Assembly: GCF_009789675.1 (NCBI RefSeq)
Contig: NZ_CP046917.1
Location: forward strand, 62,001 to 126,000
Source of the DNA: Paraburkholderia acidisoli
GTDB taxonomy: Bacteria > Pseudomonadota > Gammaproteobacteria > Burkholderiales > Burkholderiaceae
DNA: 64,000 bases
Reading direction: 5' to 3'
Shown here in pieces: positions 23,315 through 31,249 of this stretch (positions within the stretch are counted from its first letter, which is position 1; every line of letters begins with the position of its first letter). Made by a program: the position numbers and the translations under genes. The notes under the pieces are model-generated. The model was not told the DNA's origin. It made no database searches and saw only the letters and a program-made list of their open reading frames with translations.

Positions 23315-24126
23315 ACGGACCGATCCTGCACACCACGCCCGGGGAGATGGTGGGGAGGCCGTGGAACGTCGTCGTCGTGGGCGCTGGCGGCACGGGCAGC
23401 GCATTGTTGCCGTCGCTCGCGCGTCTGCATCATGCGATGGTCGAGCTCGGTCATCCGGGCGGGATCGATTGCACGGTGTACGACGACGACACGGTCAGCG
23501 AGTTCAACGTCGGCAGGCAGGGTTTCTATCCGAACGATGTCGGCCAGTACAAGGCCACATTGCTGGTGAACCGCCTGAACCTGCTGATGGGCACGAACTG
23601 GGTAGCACAGCCTCGTCGCGTCGATTCGAGCGTGAGTCTGCGAGCGGATATCGTGATTGGGTGCGTGGACTCGCGTCGCGCGCGACATGCGATCGTCCAG
23701 GCCGCAAAGCGTGGAAAGGTCCGCTACTACCTCGACTGCGGCAACGAGACGGATCGGGGGCAGGTCATTCTGGGCGAGTTCGGCAAGGCCCGGCATGACC
23801 GGTTGCCCCATGTGGGTGACCTGTTCCCGGACATGCTGAACGCGAAGAACGACAAGGGCGACGATACGCCGTCCTGTTCGATGGCGGACGCGCTGCGCAA
23901 GCAGTCGCTCGTGATCAATCAGGCGATCTCGGTGCAGGCGTTCAATCTGCTCTGGACGTTGTTTCGCAATGGCGGTCTGAATTACTCGGCTGTCTTTGTG
24001 AATCTTGCAACCGGCCGTACGAACCCGGTGCCCATCGACCCGCAAACGTGGAGACGTTTCGGATATGAAGCGCCACAGATGCGGCCATCGAAAAAGCGAC
24101 GAAGGGTCGCCAGTGACGGTCAATGA
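23311..24126 (+). CDS. PRTRC system ThiF family protein (E1-like)
   Basis: 271 residues. The E1/ThiF Rossmann loop is VVGAGGTGS (about 22-30), the acidic and Arg finger segment is YDDDTVSEFNVGRQGF (D60, N66, R69, Q70), and a GCVDSRRAR segment follows. C143 in YYLDCGNET is a candidate catalytic Cys. E1-like enzymes adenylate the C-terminus of ubiquitin-like proteins; the obvious partner here is protein C. The C-terminus is basic (RPSKKRRRVA). It is the last PRTRC gene, and a strong terminator follows. Confidence 0.9.
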   Translation: MNGPILHTTPGEMVGRPWNVVVVGAGGTGSALLPSLARLHHAMVELGHPGGIDCTVYDDDTVSEFNVGRQGFYPNDVGQYKATLLVNRLNLLMGTNWVAQPRRVDSSVSLRADIVIGCVDSRRARHAIVQAAKRGKVRYYLDCGNETDRGQVILGEFGKARHDRLPHVGDLFPDMLNAKNDKGDDTPSCSMADALRKQSLVINQAISVQAFNLLWTLFRNGGLNYSAVFVNLATGRTNPVPIDPQTWRRFGYEAPQMRPSKKRRRVASDGQ

Positions 24127-24183
24127 ACCGTTTGCCGGCTTCTCTGGCGGCGTTAGTCACCTCGTTTCGCTTACTTGATACAC

Positions 24184-24214
24184 GCCACCCGTACCCGGGT
24201 GGCTTTTTTTTTTA
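24184..24214 (+). terminator. Rho-independent terminator of the PRTRC operon
   Basis: GCCACCC-GTACC-CGGGTGGC-type stem followed by eleven T bases, about 58 bases after the ThiF stop. Confidence 0.9.
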
Positions 24215-24382
24215 ATAATTGGTAAACGACGGGTTGGGCGCGAGGGTGCACGCGGGAGCATGGATTGCGGAAACAACCGTTTGGCCGCGTTTGCTCACAC
24301 AACGCGACAGCGGCGCCAATGCGCGCCCCACCGTGCAAGTTAGCGTCGGCGCGCTCTCCCCGAGTCGCCGGCGTGTGTGTTA
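24215..24382. other. Gene-free stretch between two terminators
   Basis: GC-rich, no supported gene. It lies between the PRTRC terminator and a second hairpin terminator, so a short plus-strand RNA is conceivable, but no convincing promoter is visible. Confidence 0.3.
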
Positions 24383-24410
24383 AAGCCCGCCTTCGAGCGG
24401 GCTTCTTTTT
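24383..24410. terminator. Bidirectional hairpin terminator
   Basis: AAGCCCGC-CTTCGA-GCGGGCTT followed by CTTTTT on the plus strand and by TTTAA on the minus strand. It lies 15 bases beyond the stop of the minus-strand prepilin peptidase. Confidence 0.65.
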
Positions 24411-24424
24411 GTCGAACTTGCGTC

Positions 24425-25180
24425 CTAGCGGAGCAGAACGTAGACGCCGGGCGCGCTGAGGCAGACACCGACAAGACCACCGAGCGCGAGAAACGGCCCG
24501 AACGCCATAGATTCTCGCAGAGGCAAACGATTGCCGCGCGCGGAGGACAGCGACCAGACGATCGACGACAGCGCTGCGATCGCCAATACGGCCGGGAGTG
24601 CGGTCCAACCCAGCCAGGCGCCGAGCGCGGCCAGCAACTTGAAGTCGCCGTGTCCGATACCCAGGCTTTGGGTCGCGATGCTGGCGAGGCAGGAAATGGC
24701 GCGCATTCCCAGATAGCCCGCTATCGCGCCGAGCACCGCATCGGGTAGGGGCACGAAGAGCCCCCGGGTGTTCGCGAGCAGTCCAATCCAGAGCAGCGGG
24801 GCGGTGACGATGTCAGGCAGGAGCCGGTAGCGAACGTCGATTACGGCACCGACGAGCAACGCGCAGGACAGGGCGAACGCTGCGAAGCCTTTCTGGCCCA
24901 CGCCAAATACCCCTGCACACAGGCCGCAAACCAGCGCGCAAAGCACGATCGTCACGAGTGTGATGCGGCGATCTGGCGAGCTGCTGTGTGTCTCGTCGCC
25001 AATCGAGCGAAGGGCGGCGGCGGCCAGCGCCTCGCACATCGGCGGCAGGCACCCGCCGACGGCAGCACCCGCTGCGAGTGCGGACGCGATAGCCCCGAGA
25101 TGGGGTAAATCCAGCAACGCCAGAACGCCAGCCGTTACTTCGCGGCTGAAATGCGACTGCGCAGAGAATATACTGTACAT
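24425..25180 (-). CDS. Type IV prepilin peptidase (A24 aspartic protease)
   Basis: 251 residues with about seven hydrophobic segments. Both catalytic Asp sites are present: D115 in GAVIDVRYRLLPD and D179 in GHGDFKLLAALGAWLGW, the family's GxGDxK motif. The N-terminal Cys-rich methyltransferase part of full PilD is missing, so it probably only cleaves. It should sit in the inner membrane and cut prepilin leaders, but no type IV pilin gene is in this window. The ATG at 25180 lies inside a LexA box shared with the divergent gene, so a start further in cannot be excluded. Confidence 0.8.
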   Translation of the reverse strand: MYSIFSAQSHFSREVTAGVLALLDLPHLGAIASALAAGAAVGGCLPPMCEALAAAALRSIGDETHSSSPDRRITLVTIVLCALVCGLCAGVFGVGQKGFAAFALSCALLVGAVIDVRYRLLPDIVTAPLLWIGLLANTRGLFVPLPDAVLGAIAGYLGMRAISCLASIATQSLGIGHGDFKLLAALGAWLGWTALPAVLAIAALSSIVWSLSSARGNRLPLRESMAFGPFLALGGLVGVCLSAPGVYVLLR

Positions 25181-25188
25181 ATATACAG
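25173..25188. promoter_or_regulatory. LexA (SOS) box between divergent genes
   Basis: CTGT-ACATATAT-ACAG is an exact CTGT-N8-ACAG LexA site, and the surrounding TACTGTACATATATACAGGA is close to the extended consensus. It overlaps a TATACT -10 candidate (25169-25174), the start codon of the prepilin peptidase, and abuts the AGGAG ribosome binding site of the 25199 gene. LexA bound here would block at least the plus-strand gene. Confidence 0.65.
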
Positions 25189-25198
25189 GAGTTGCTCC

Positions 25199-25498
25199 GT
25201 GGTCAGGAAAAGTACCTCACCCATGCCAGAGATCGCCGGCTTCGTATCGGCGCTCAGGCAGGCGTTCGGCGCGGACGAAATCAATGCGATCGTCCGGCGT
25301 GGACATGCGGGCGAGCCCGTATTCTTCGCGCGGGAGGGCGGGATCGAATACGGAACGAGGCTACCGTCCGGTTCGGGCTGGAACGCGGCCCGCGTCGCTG
25401 ACCGGCACTTCTGCGACGGGTGCGGCGGTGCCTGTCTTGAATCGGGCGTGCGCTGCAGCGAACATCGTGCACGCGCCGCCCGGATGGCGGCTCGATAA
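25199..25498 (+). CDS. Small Cys-rich protein, probably SOS-controlled
   Basis: About 99 residues from a GTG at 25199 that follows CAGGAG; an in-frame ATG at 25223 is the alternative. The N-terminal half (PEIAGFVSALRQAFGADEINAIVRRGHAGEPVFFAREGG) is helical. The C-terminal half has HFCDGCGGACLESGVRCSEH, four Cys and two His that could bind zinc. No family recognised. The LexA box over its promoter suggests induction after DNA damage. Confidence 0.6.
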   Translation: MVRKSTSPMPEIAGFVSALRQAFGADEINAIVRRGHAGEPVFFAREGGIEYGTRLPSGSGWNAARVADRHFCDGCGGACLESGVRCSEHRARAARMAAR

Positions 25499-25550
25499 AA
25501 CATACGTCGATTCGGCGAGCATTCGGGTCCCGGATGCCGGCCCGTCGCCG

Positions 25551-25771
25551 TAAACTGAGTCCATTCCCCCGCGCCTCACAGCGCATCGACCTGACCACAG
25601 CAGCACGCTGCTGTGCATTCCCGCTGTATTCCCCACGGCACGTAGTCCGCCGATCATCGTTACCCCGTTGGGCGCCAACTCCCGACAGGGACGCGGCTCC
25701 CCTTTTTCTTCCCCGTCCGGGCAACCCTGCCCGATCGGCGCCGGTTGCCTTTTTACCTTGAGGCAACCGCC
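25551..25771 (+). ncRNA. CGCATCGA-class leader with a ribosome-site-hiding hairpin
   Basis: TAAACT (25551-25556), 25 bases, CGCATCGA (25582-25589), then a CAGCAG/CTGCTG hairpin. Near the end GGTTGCCT (25743-25750) pairs with AGGCAACC (25761-25768), which contains the GAGG ribosome binding site of the lipoprotein gene, with a T run in between. The design suggests translational or attenuation control. Confidence 0.55.
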
Positions 25772-26236
25772 ATGATCCGCGTTCTCATCGCTCTCGTTGT
25801 TTTTTCCATTCTCTCCGGCTGCGCAAACATGACTGACTTCGGTTCGCCCGATGTCTATCAGCGTACTGACGTGCAGCGCGCCGGCACGCTCGAACAGGCA
25901 ACAATCGTTCGTGTGCGCCGCATAACGATTCGCGTCCCCGGTAACAACTCGGGGCTGACCAGCCTTGTCAGCTCGGGGGTTGGTGCCTTTCTCGGTTCGC
26001 AGACGCTCGGTAATGGTCGCGGCCGTTATGTCGCCGCGGCGATGTCGGGAGCGGTGACCGGATTCGTCGCGCAGCATGTCAGCGATGCGCTCTCACGCAC
26101 CGCGGGGCTGGAGATCGTCGTGCGAAAGCCCGACGGAGCGCTTCGCGTCATCACGCAGCCCGACGACCAGCTTTTTTCTCCCGGCGACCACGTGCTCCTC
26201 ATGAGCACCAATTCCGGTATCCGCGTCACGCACTGA
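25772..26236 (+). CDS. Outer-membrane lipoprotein of the SlyB/glycine-zipper type
   Basis: 154 residues. A lipoprotein signal peptide ends in the lipobox LSGC (C17 or so), so the mature protein starts CANMTDFG. A glycine-zipper pair follows (SLVSSGVGAFLGSQTLGNGRGRYVAAAMSGAVTGFVAQH), then a C-terminal strand region (LEIVVRKPDGALRVITQPDDQLFSPGDHVLLM) as in SlyB/Pcp proteins. It may stabilise the envelope, or serve the conjugation apparatus; no other link is visible. Confidence 0.8.
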   Translation: MIRVLIALVVFSILSGCANMTDFGSPDVYQRTDVQRAGTLEQATIVRVRRITIRVPGNNSGLTSLVSSGVGAFLGSQTLGNGRGRYVAAAMSGAVTGFVAQHVSDALSRTAGLEIVVRKPDGALRVITQPDDQLFSPGDHVLLMSTNSGIRVTH

Positions 26237-26327
26237 CGCATCTTCTGCCGCCCGCGAAAGCGGGCTTTTTTATGACAGCGGGGCATTCCTCACGGCGTGC
26301 CTCGCTTTTTTACTTCTGGAGATTCAG

Positions 26328-26720
26328 ATGAAGCATGTCAATCGCGTTATGCACGCCGACCGCCATGGCGCGGGTGAGGCGCGTGACGCCCGCTTTACCC
26401 GTCGTGCCCGCGGCTTCCTGCAACGCGTCGCGGGTGAATTGCGTCTGCGCGCCGGCGAGCACGAAATCACGGTCGCTCCGCGCTGCCAGAATCGAGGCTG
26501 CCGCGTGACGCTCGGCACCGCGCGGCTAATCGTTGAAGTTTCGGATTTACCGGTGAACCAGTCGGTGCGCATGTCGTTCCGCACGCGTCGCGGCTACGCG
26601 GACCTGTCGGGCGGCGGCGACAATGCCGTGAGCGCCGAACAGCTCGGAACCCGCGAAGGCTTCGAGTCGTTGCTCGGCGCCTTGCGTCTGGTCAATGGTC
26701 TGGACAGCGAGCGACGCTAG
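26328..26720 (+). CDS. Plasmid-conserved basic protein of unknown function
   Basis: 130 residues, Arg-rich in the first third, then beta-like stretches (HEITVAPRCQNRGCRVTLGTARLIVEVSDL). CTGGAG precedes the ATG at 26328. The upstream gap contains a GCCCGCGAAAGCGGGC hairpin with a T run, serving as terminator for the lipoprotein gene. No recognised family. Confidence 0.55.
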   Translation: MKHVNRVMHADRHGAGEARDARFTRRARGFLQRVAGELRLRAGEHEITVAPRCQNRGCRVTLGTARLIVEVSDLPVNQSVRMSFRTRRGYADLSGGGDNAVSAEQLGTREGFESLLGALRLVNGLDSERR

Positions 26721-26729
26721 GGGAAGCCG

Positions 26730-27206
26730 ATGGAGATCATCACGATCAGGATCGAGTTCCCGGGCGGCCTCGCGATTACGGACGGTGCCACGTGGGATGC
26801 TGATTCGGGCGTCGTCCACGTTTCCGAACGGCTCAAGCAGCTTTGTCGCGAGCTCGATGTGACCGAGGCGCCGCCGGTGGTTTCGGCGACGTGCCGCGGC
26901 CGGACTATCGAAGCTGAGGTACTTCCGGGAGGAGACTTCAGGTTGACATCGCACGAGCTACCGCCATGCGAGTCGGAGGGCTTTTTCGCAGAACTCGTGG
27001 AGCTCGTTCGTCGCCCGTCGAAGGACCAGCGACAGCAGTTCGGTCGTTTCGCGCACACCCTTTCGGCAGGCGCGACGATCGGAGGATTCGGCTTCTGGCA
27101 TTCCACGAACGTCTGGACCGTACAGAACGCGCTCTCTCTGGTGAATCTGTGCGCGGCGGCCGTGGTACTCTTTTACATCGGCATTATTTCAATGGACGGA
27201 GAATAG
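26730..27206 (+). CDS. Membrane-anchored protein of unknown function
   Basis: 158 residues with an N-terminal soluble part (IRIEFPGGLAITDGATWDADSGVVHVSERLKQLC) and one C-terminal membrane segment (LVNLCAAAVVLFYIGIISM). It starts nine bases after the 26720 stop and is followed by a 35-residue membrane peptide, so three genes form one unit. No family recognised. Confidence 0.55.
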   Translation: MEIITIRIEFPGGLAITDGATWDADSGVVHVSERLKQLCRELDVTEAPPVVSATCRGRTIEAEVLPGGDFRLTSHELPPCESEGFFAELVELVRRPSKDQRQQFGRFAHTLSAGATIGGFGFWHSTNVWTVQNALSLVNLCAAAVVLFYIGIISMDGE

Positions 27207-27208
27207 CG

Positions 27209-27316
27209 ATGGGCTGGAGTTTCGCAGCACTGGGTGTCTCCCTCGCGTTGTGCGCTTTGGGTATGGTCATGAATCACAATGGTCGCAAGGCGGACCGCGA
27301 ACGTCGTGGGCATTGA
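27209..27316 (+). CDS. 35-residue single-pass membrane peptide
   Basis: MGWSFAALGVSLALCALGMV, then a short basic tail. It begins three bases after the previous stop, and its ribosome binding site (ACGGAG) lies at the end of that gene, a typical coupled small membrane protein. A terminator follows. Function unknown. Confidence 0.5.
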   Translation: MGWSFAALGVSLALCALGMVMNHNGRKADRERRGH

Positions 27317-27362
27317 CACTGTTATAGACGACGTCGGCTGAGCCGACGATCTGCAAATCTGA

Positions 27363-27398
27363 AGGGCTGCACCTCACGGTGTGGCCCTTTTTCTTTTT
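27363..27398 (+). terminator. Rho-independent terminator
   Basis: AGGGCTGCACC pairs imperfectly with GGTGTGGCCCT and is followed by TTTTCTTTTT. A CGTCGGCTGAGCCGACG hairpin lies just upstream. Confidence 0.7.
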
Positions 27399-27412
27399 CT
27401 GGACCGTTTTCA

Positions 27413-27832
27413 ATGAGCACTGTTGAACTGGATTTACCCGTCGCTCTCGCGCCTGCGGCTCTCGATTCGCTCGGCAAAACCGTAGGCCAGGTGGTCGATC
27501 GTATCGGCCGTCACCTGCGAGCTGCCGACCTCGAACCGGAATGGGTCGTAGTCGCTAACTTCGTCGATGACGCGCATGAGTCGGTGCGCGGCCTGAAAGC
27601 AGACGCTCCATGGCCCGAGCCCGGCGACTTGCACAATCGGCGACGCCTCTGCGTCTCGGTGTCGACCGGTCACTGCGAAGGCTGGCTTGTCCAGATCGAT
27701 CACGTCGAGTTGCAGAAGGTCGGCGATGGCGGTCACTGGACCAGCGTGCCGCTCGTGCGCATCAAGACGCTGACGCGCTCGCATGCATGGAGCGTTGCGG
27801 CCGCTGCATCACGCATGCTCGATATCGACTGA
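27413..27832 (+). CDS. Protein of unknown function
   Basis: 139 residues, soluble, with a helical first third (LDSLGKTVGQVVDRIGRHLRAADLEPEWVVVANFVDD) and beta-like rest (RRLCVSVSTGHCEGWLVQIDHVELQKVGDGGHWTSVPL). It follows a terminator and has its own short leader; no clear ribosome binding site is seen close to the ATG. No family recognised. Confidence 0.5.
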   Translation: MSTVELDLPVALAPAALDSLGKTVGQVVDRIGRHLRAADLEPEWVVVANFVDDAHESVRGLKADAPWPEPGDLHNRRRLCVSVSTGHCEGWLVQIDHVELQKVGDGGHWTSVPLVRIKTLTRSHAWSVAAAASRMLDID

Positions 27833-27908
27833 CGCACTTTCTTAATTCCTTCCCTTGCGGGGCATCGCCCCGATGGGTGATGTCTCGCGCCTCTGGAGCT
27901 CATCATCC

Positions 27909-29429
27909 ATGTATTCGCTTTCCCTTCCTGACGCTGTACTCACGTCGCCCACACTCGCAGGCGTTTTCCGGCTGTTCAACGACGAACGCGTGCGCACGCT
28001 CGACACCTGCTTTATCCGTCTTGGCGGTGCCGCGGCAGGCGAGCGCATCACGCGCTACAACGGCGCGCTCGCCCTGCGCATGCCGGGTACGACGCACAGC
28101 ATCGTGAACGAGATGCTGCTCGAAATCCGGCGTGTGGGCGCTTTCCTGCGAGCCGACGGAACGCACCGCGCGCCGTGGGAAGTTCTCGCGAGCAACTGGG
28201 ACGTTCTGTTTGATTTCGTTGAACTCTGCCGCAAGCCGAACCTGTTGCTGTCGTCCGACCAGATCGACGCGGCCAACGAGAGCGCGCGCGGCGCGGGTTT
28301 TCGGTTCGACCTGTCGGACCTGTGCATCCAGACCATGACCCGACTGTTCGGGTTCGGCTACTGCGGTCCGCAGCTGCCGGGCGCGCGCGAATGCCACAGC
28401 CGTCACGCGCTTCACGTGGCCCACGCACTGCTCGCCGGTCTGCCGGTTCCGGAGGCGGTGCTGGAGCATTATCGGAGCGATGCGGAGGCGTTGCGCTACG
28501 TCGAGTGGGCCGATCCGCTACTTCGACTTCCTGCCCTTCGTGGCGCGATCGCCGGACCGAAGCTGCGCACGATCGCATCTGTCATGCGGCATAACGGCAA
28601 GGTGATCGACGGGCAGAATGCGGACATCGTCACGATGCTCGCGCACCTGCTGCCTGACGAGCCGGCGTATCCGCAGGCGGAGGATGTTTTGCACGCGCAC
28701 GGCCTGATTGACGACTTGCCATTGCCTGACACCTTCAACGTGCCCGTCGACGTTGGACAGCCGGTCACGCCACTCGCTGAGCGCGTACGCGAGCTGGTCG
28801 CCGGGTCTGTCATGAAGCGCTCGTTGCGACACGCCGATGACGAACTGAAGGCAGGGCGCATCAGTCAGCGCACGTACCGGCATCGGTGCGATGTTGCACG
28901 GCTTGAGCGCGGCAGACATACCTTCGCCTACGGCAACCGGCTATCCCGTGCACTGGCGAGCCGAGACGTCGAGGCGTTGCTGAAAGTGCTGGACACGTCC
29001 GACGAGCACAACCAGGCCAGCAAGACGGCTTTTCACGAGGTGCTCGGTGTGAAGTTTCTAGGTGTCCGGTCGGCCGCCCGTCGCCGTGCCGTATTCATGA
29101 TGTGCGGATACGATGCGGCCGCGCAGGCACGCTGGGAAGCCGATGCCAAGAAACGCAAGGCGGCGGCCGATGCCGAGCGTGACCTGAAGGAAGCGCGCGA
29201 CGCGGCCCTTGAGGCGCGTTACATGGGCCCGCAACGCGTCGAGATCACGGGCGTCGATCACGTCGATCGTGCAATCAGCGATGGCTTCTCGACGATCCGG
29301 AGCTTCCGGCGCGGTGCGGTCCTGTGCTATGCACTGGTGCGCGGGGAAGAACGTACCGCGCGCAGGCTGAGCGCAAAGGACGGCACGCTCGCATACGCCC
29401 GCGCGTGTCTCGAACGCCGCGCAGCGTGA
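27909..29429 (+). CDS. Large plasmid-conserved protein of unknown function
   Basis: 506 residues from the ATG at 27909, which follows CTGGAG and the leader hairpin GGGGC/GCCCC. It is soluble and largely helical; segments include LRFDLSDLCIQTMTRLFGF-like helices in the middle and an Ala/Arg/Lys-rich coiled stretch near residues 400-440 (AAQARWEADAKKRKAAADAE). No catalytic motif is evident. It is the longest unassigned gene in the backbone and could be a replication or maintenance protein, but nothing in the sequence shows this. A strong terminator follows. Confidence 0.6.
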   Translation: MYSLSLPDAVLTSPTLAGVFRLFNDERVRTLDTCFIRLGGAAAGERITRYNGALALRMPGTTHSIVNEMLLEIRRVGAFLRADGTHRAPWEVLASNWDVLFDFVELCRKPNLLLSSDQIDAANESARGAGFRFDLSDLCIQTMTRLFGFGYCGPQLPGARECHSRHALHVAHALLAGLPVPEAVLEHYRSDAEALRYVEWADPLLRLPALRGAIAGPKLRTIASVMRHNGKVIDGQNADIVTMLAHLLPDEPAYPQAEDVLHAHGLIDDLPLPDTFNVPVDVGQPVTPLAERVRELVAGSVMKRSLRHADDELKAGRISQRTYRHRCDVARLERGRHTFAYGNRLSRALASRDVEALLKVLDTSDEHNQASKTAFHEVLGVKFLGVRSAARRRAVFMMCGYDAAAQARWEADAKKRKAAADAERDLKEARDAALEARYMGPQRVEITGVDHVDRAISDGFSTIRSFRRGAVLCYALVRGEERTARRLSAKDGTLAYARACLERRAA

Positions 29430-29458
29430 ACCATCCTGTCACTATCATCCCTTGACCA

Positions 29459-29491
29459 GACCGGCGCGCTTCCCGCGCCGGTCTTTTTTTT
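29459..29491 (+). terminator. Rho-independent terminator
   Basis: GACCGGCGCG-CTTCC-CGCGCCGGTC followed by eight T bases. Confidence 0.9.
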
Positions 29492-29570
29492 CGTCCGCAC
29501 TTTTACCCCGTCGCGCGAAAGACATAGCGAATTCATCACCATTGAACGCTGGCGGCTTTTCCCGAACACC

Positions 29571-29701
29571 TAAACTGGCGTTATCACCCGCGTCCACGAC
29601 GCATCGAACTGTCGGCATCGCCGACCCATTTACGTGCCTGCAAGGGACCCCGTCCCGGTTACGGCGCGGCGTCTCCCAAGGCTTTTGAAGGGAGCAACCC
29701 C
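29571..29701 (+). ncRNA. CGCATCGA-class leader of the DUF3717 gene
   Basis: TAAACT (29571-29576), 23 bases, CGCATCGA (29600-29607), a GTCGGC/GCCGAC hairpin, GGGACC/TCCC pairing, then GAAGGGAG before the ATG at 29702. Confidence 0.55.
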
Positions 29702-29944
29702 ATGACCCCCTTACCTCTCACGGTGACTGCGGTGACCATCGCGCAGATCGAAAGCGCGATTAATCACTGGCGTGAGCGCAGTCTGCCTGTCTCGCCGGAT
29801 ATCGACCCGGAAAATCTCGTGCTATGCGCGCAGGCGCGTGCATTGGCCGACGTCTACGGAATGATGATTTACCGCAGGCAGACGAGCGTCGAATTCTCGG
29901 CGCTCAGCGCGCAGCAACGCGACGCGCTTGCGGTCACGCTGTAA
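29702..29944 (+). CDS. DUF3717 family small protein
   Basis: 80 residues fitting DUF3717: TIAQIESAINHWRERS, a LCAQARALADVYGMMIYRR segment, and a short C-terminal helix. The family is common in Burkholderiales and has no known function. It has its own leader and lies upstream of the MoxR-type module, from which a second leader separates it. Confidence 0.75.
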   Translation: MTPLPLTVTAVTIAQIESAINHWRERSLPVSPDIDPENLVLCAQARALADVYGMMIYRRQTSVEFSALSAQQRDALAVTL

Positions 29945-29991
29945 CTACAGCTTTTTTCATTCGCTGCTTTCTCGCGCCCCAGACAACAGGG

Positions 29992-30095
29992 CGCATCGAA
30001 CCGCCGCTCACGCGGCACCTCCACTCACCCCGCCGGGACACGCTCCCGCCGGGGACGTGACTCGCGCGGGTTTTCTCTTTCAAGGAAAACCTTCC
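29992..30095 (+). ncRNA. CGCATCGA-class leader of the MoxR-type ATPase gene
   Basis: CGCATCGA (29992-29999), a CGCCGC/GCGGC hairpin, then CCCCGCCGGGA/TCCCGCCGGGG and AAGGA before the ATG at 30096. The -10-like hexamer is poor here, so this copy may be cotranscribed with the 29702 gene. Confidence 0.45.
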
Positions 30096-31117
30096 ATGCA
30101 AGTCAATGCTTCCCAGCTCAATTCCCTCCTGACCGCTTACGTCCCGAAACGGTTGCCGGTCCTCATTACCGGGCGGCCTGGCATCGGCAAGAGCGATATC
30201 GTCGCGCAGGTCTCCGATGCACTGGATCATGATCTGCTCATCAGCCATCCGGTTGTCGAAGACCCGACGGACTCGAAAGGTTTGCCGTTCGCGGCGCCGG
30301 ATGGTCAGTCCGCGCGCTTCCTGCCTTTCGGCGATCTGGAGCGCGCCCTGCAACCGCGCAAGCGCCCTCTGATCTGGTTTCTCGATGATCTCGGGCAGGC
30401 CTCGCCAGCTGTGCAGGCCGCGAAGATGCAGCTGCTGCTCGCCCGTCGCATCGGCGAGCACCAGCTTCCCGATAACGTCTGGTTTCTTGCGGCCACCAAC
30501 CGTCGCAACGACAACGCTGGCGTGAGCGGCATTCTCGATCCGCGCCGGGATTCGCCACCGTGGTGGAGCTCGAGGCCACGATCGAGGAATGGACAGCCCG
30601 GGCGGTCGCGAACAACGTACCGCCGGAGCTCATTGCCTTCCTGCGCTTCCGGCCGGATCTGCTGTCGGTCCACAAGACGTCGCGCGATATCGAGGCAACA
30701 CCGAGCCCGCGCAGCTGGGGCTTTGTGGCGCGCACGATGGGCGTGGTGCCGAAGGATCTGGAGCTGATCTCGCACGCGGGTTCCGTGGGCGAAGGGGCGG
30801 CCACCGAGTTGATGGCGTTCATCCAGATTTACCGTGAGCTGCCGTCGCCGGCGGTGATTCTCGCCACGCCCGACGTCGCGCCGATTCCCGAGGCGCCGTC
30901 TGCGCTCTACGCGATCAGCGCGGCGCTCGCGATGTACGCGAACGAAAGCAATTTCGAACGCATCGTGACCTATACCGAACGGCTGATTGGTGCCGGGCTG
31001 AACGAGTTCGCGGCGCTGCTCGTAACCGACGCGCTGCGCAAGACGCCAGCGATCGCAAACACCCATGCCTTCATCAAGGCGCAGGGTGGGCCGGTCGGCA
31101 AGTTGATTCACGGCTGA
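30096..31117 (+). pseudogene. MoxR/CobS-type AAA ATPase, apparent one-base frameshift
   Basis: The first frame (ATG at 30096) has the Walker A loop GRPGIGKSD (26-34), Walker B LIWFLDDLG, and sensor-like WFLAATNRRNDNAGVSGILDP. After that the frame goes astray, while the frame that continues to 31117 reads FATVVELEATIEEW, LRFRPDLLSVHK, SPRSWGFVARTM and ends GGPVGKLIHG, the normal second half of this family. One extra base (probably a T in GATTC, near 30550) would give one protein of about 340 residues. MoxR ATPases act with VWA-domain partners; the 32181 gene is such a partner. The break may be a read error, since the rest of the module is intact. Confidence 0.75.
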
Positions 31118-31249
31118 CGTTCCGTTTTTTTCGCTTCATTTCCCTTTCTTCGTTGTTCTGCCCGGCGGCGCGCTCTTCTCACGGGCACGCTCCGGCATCC
31201 CCATTTCCCTTTCCGATTTATCCATACCCCTTTTTTCTGGAGTCATTCC

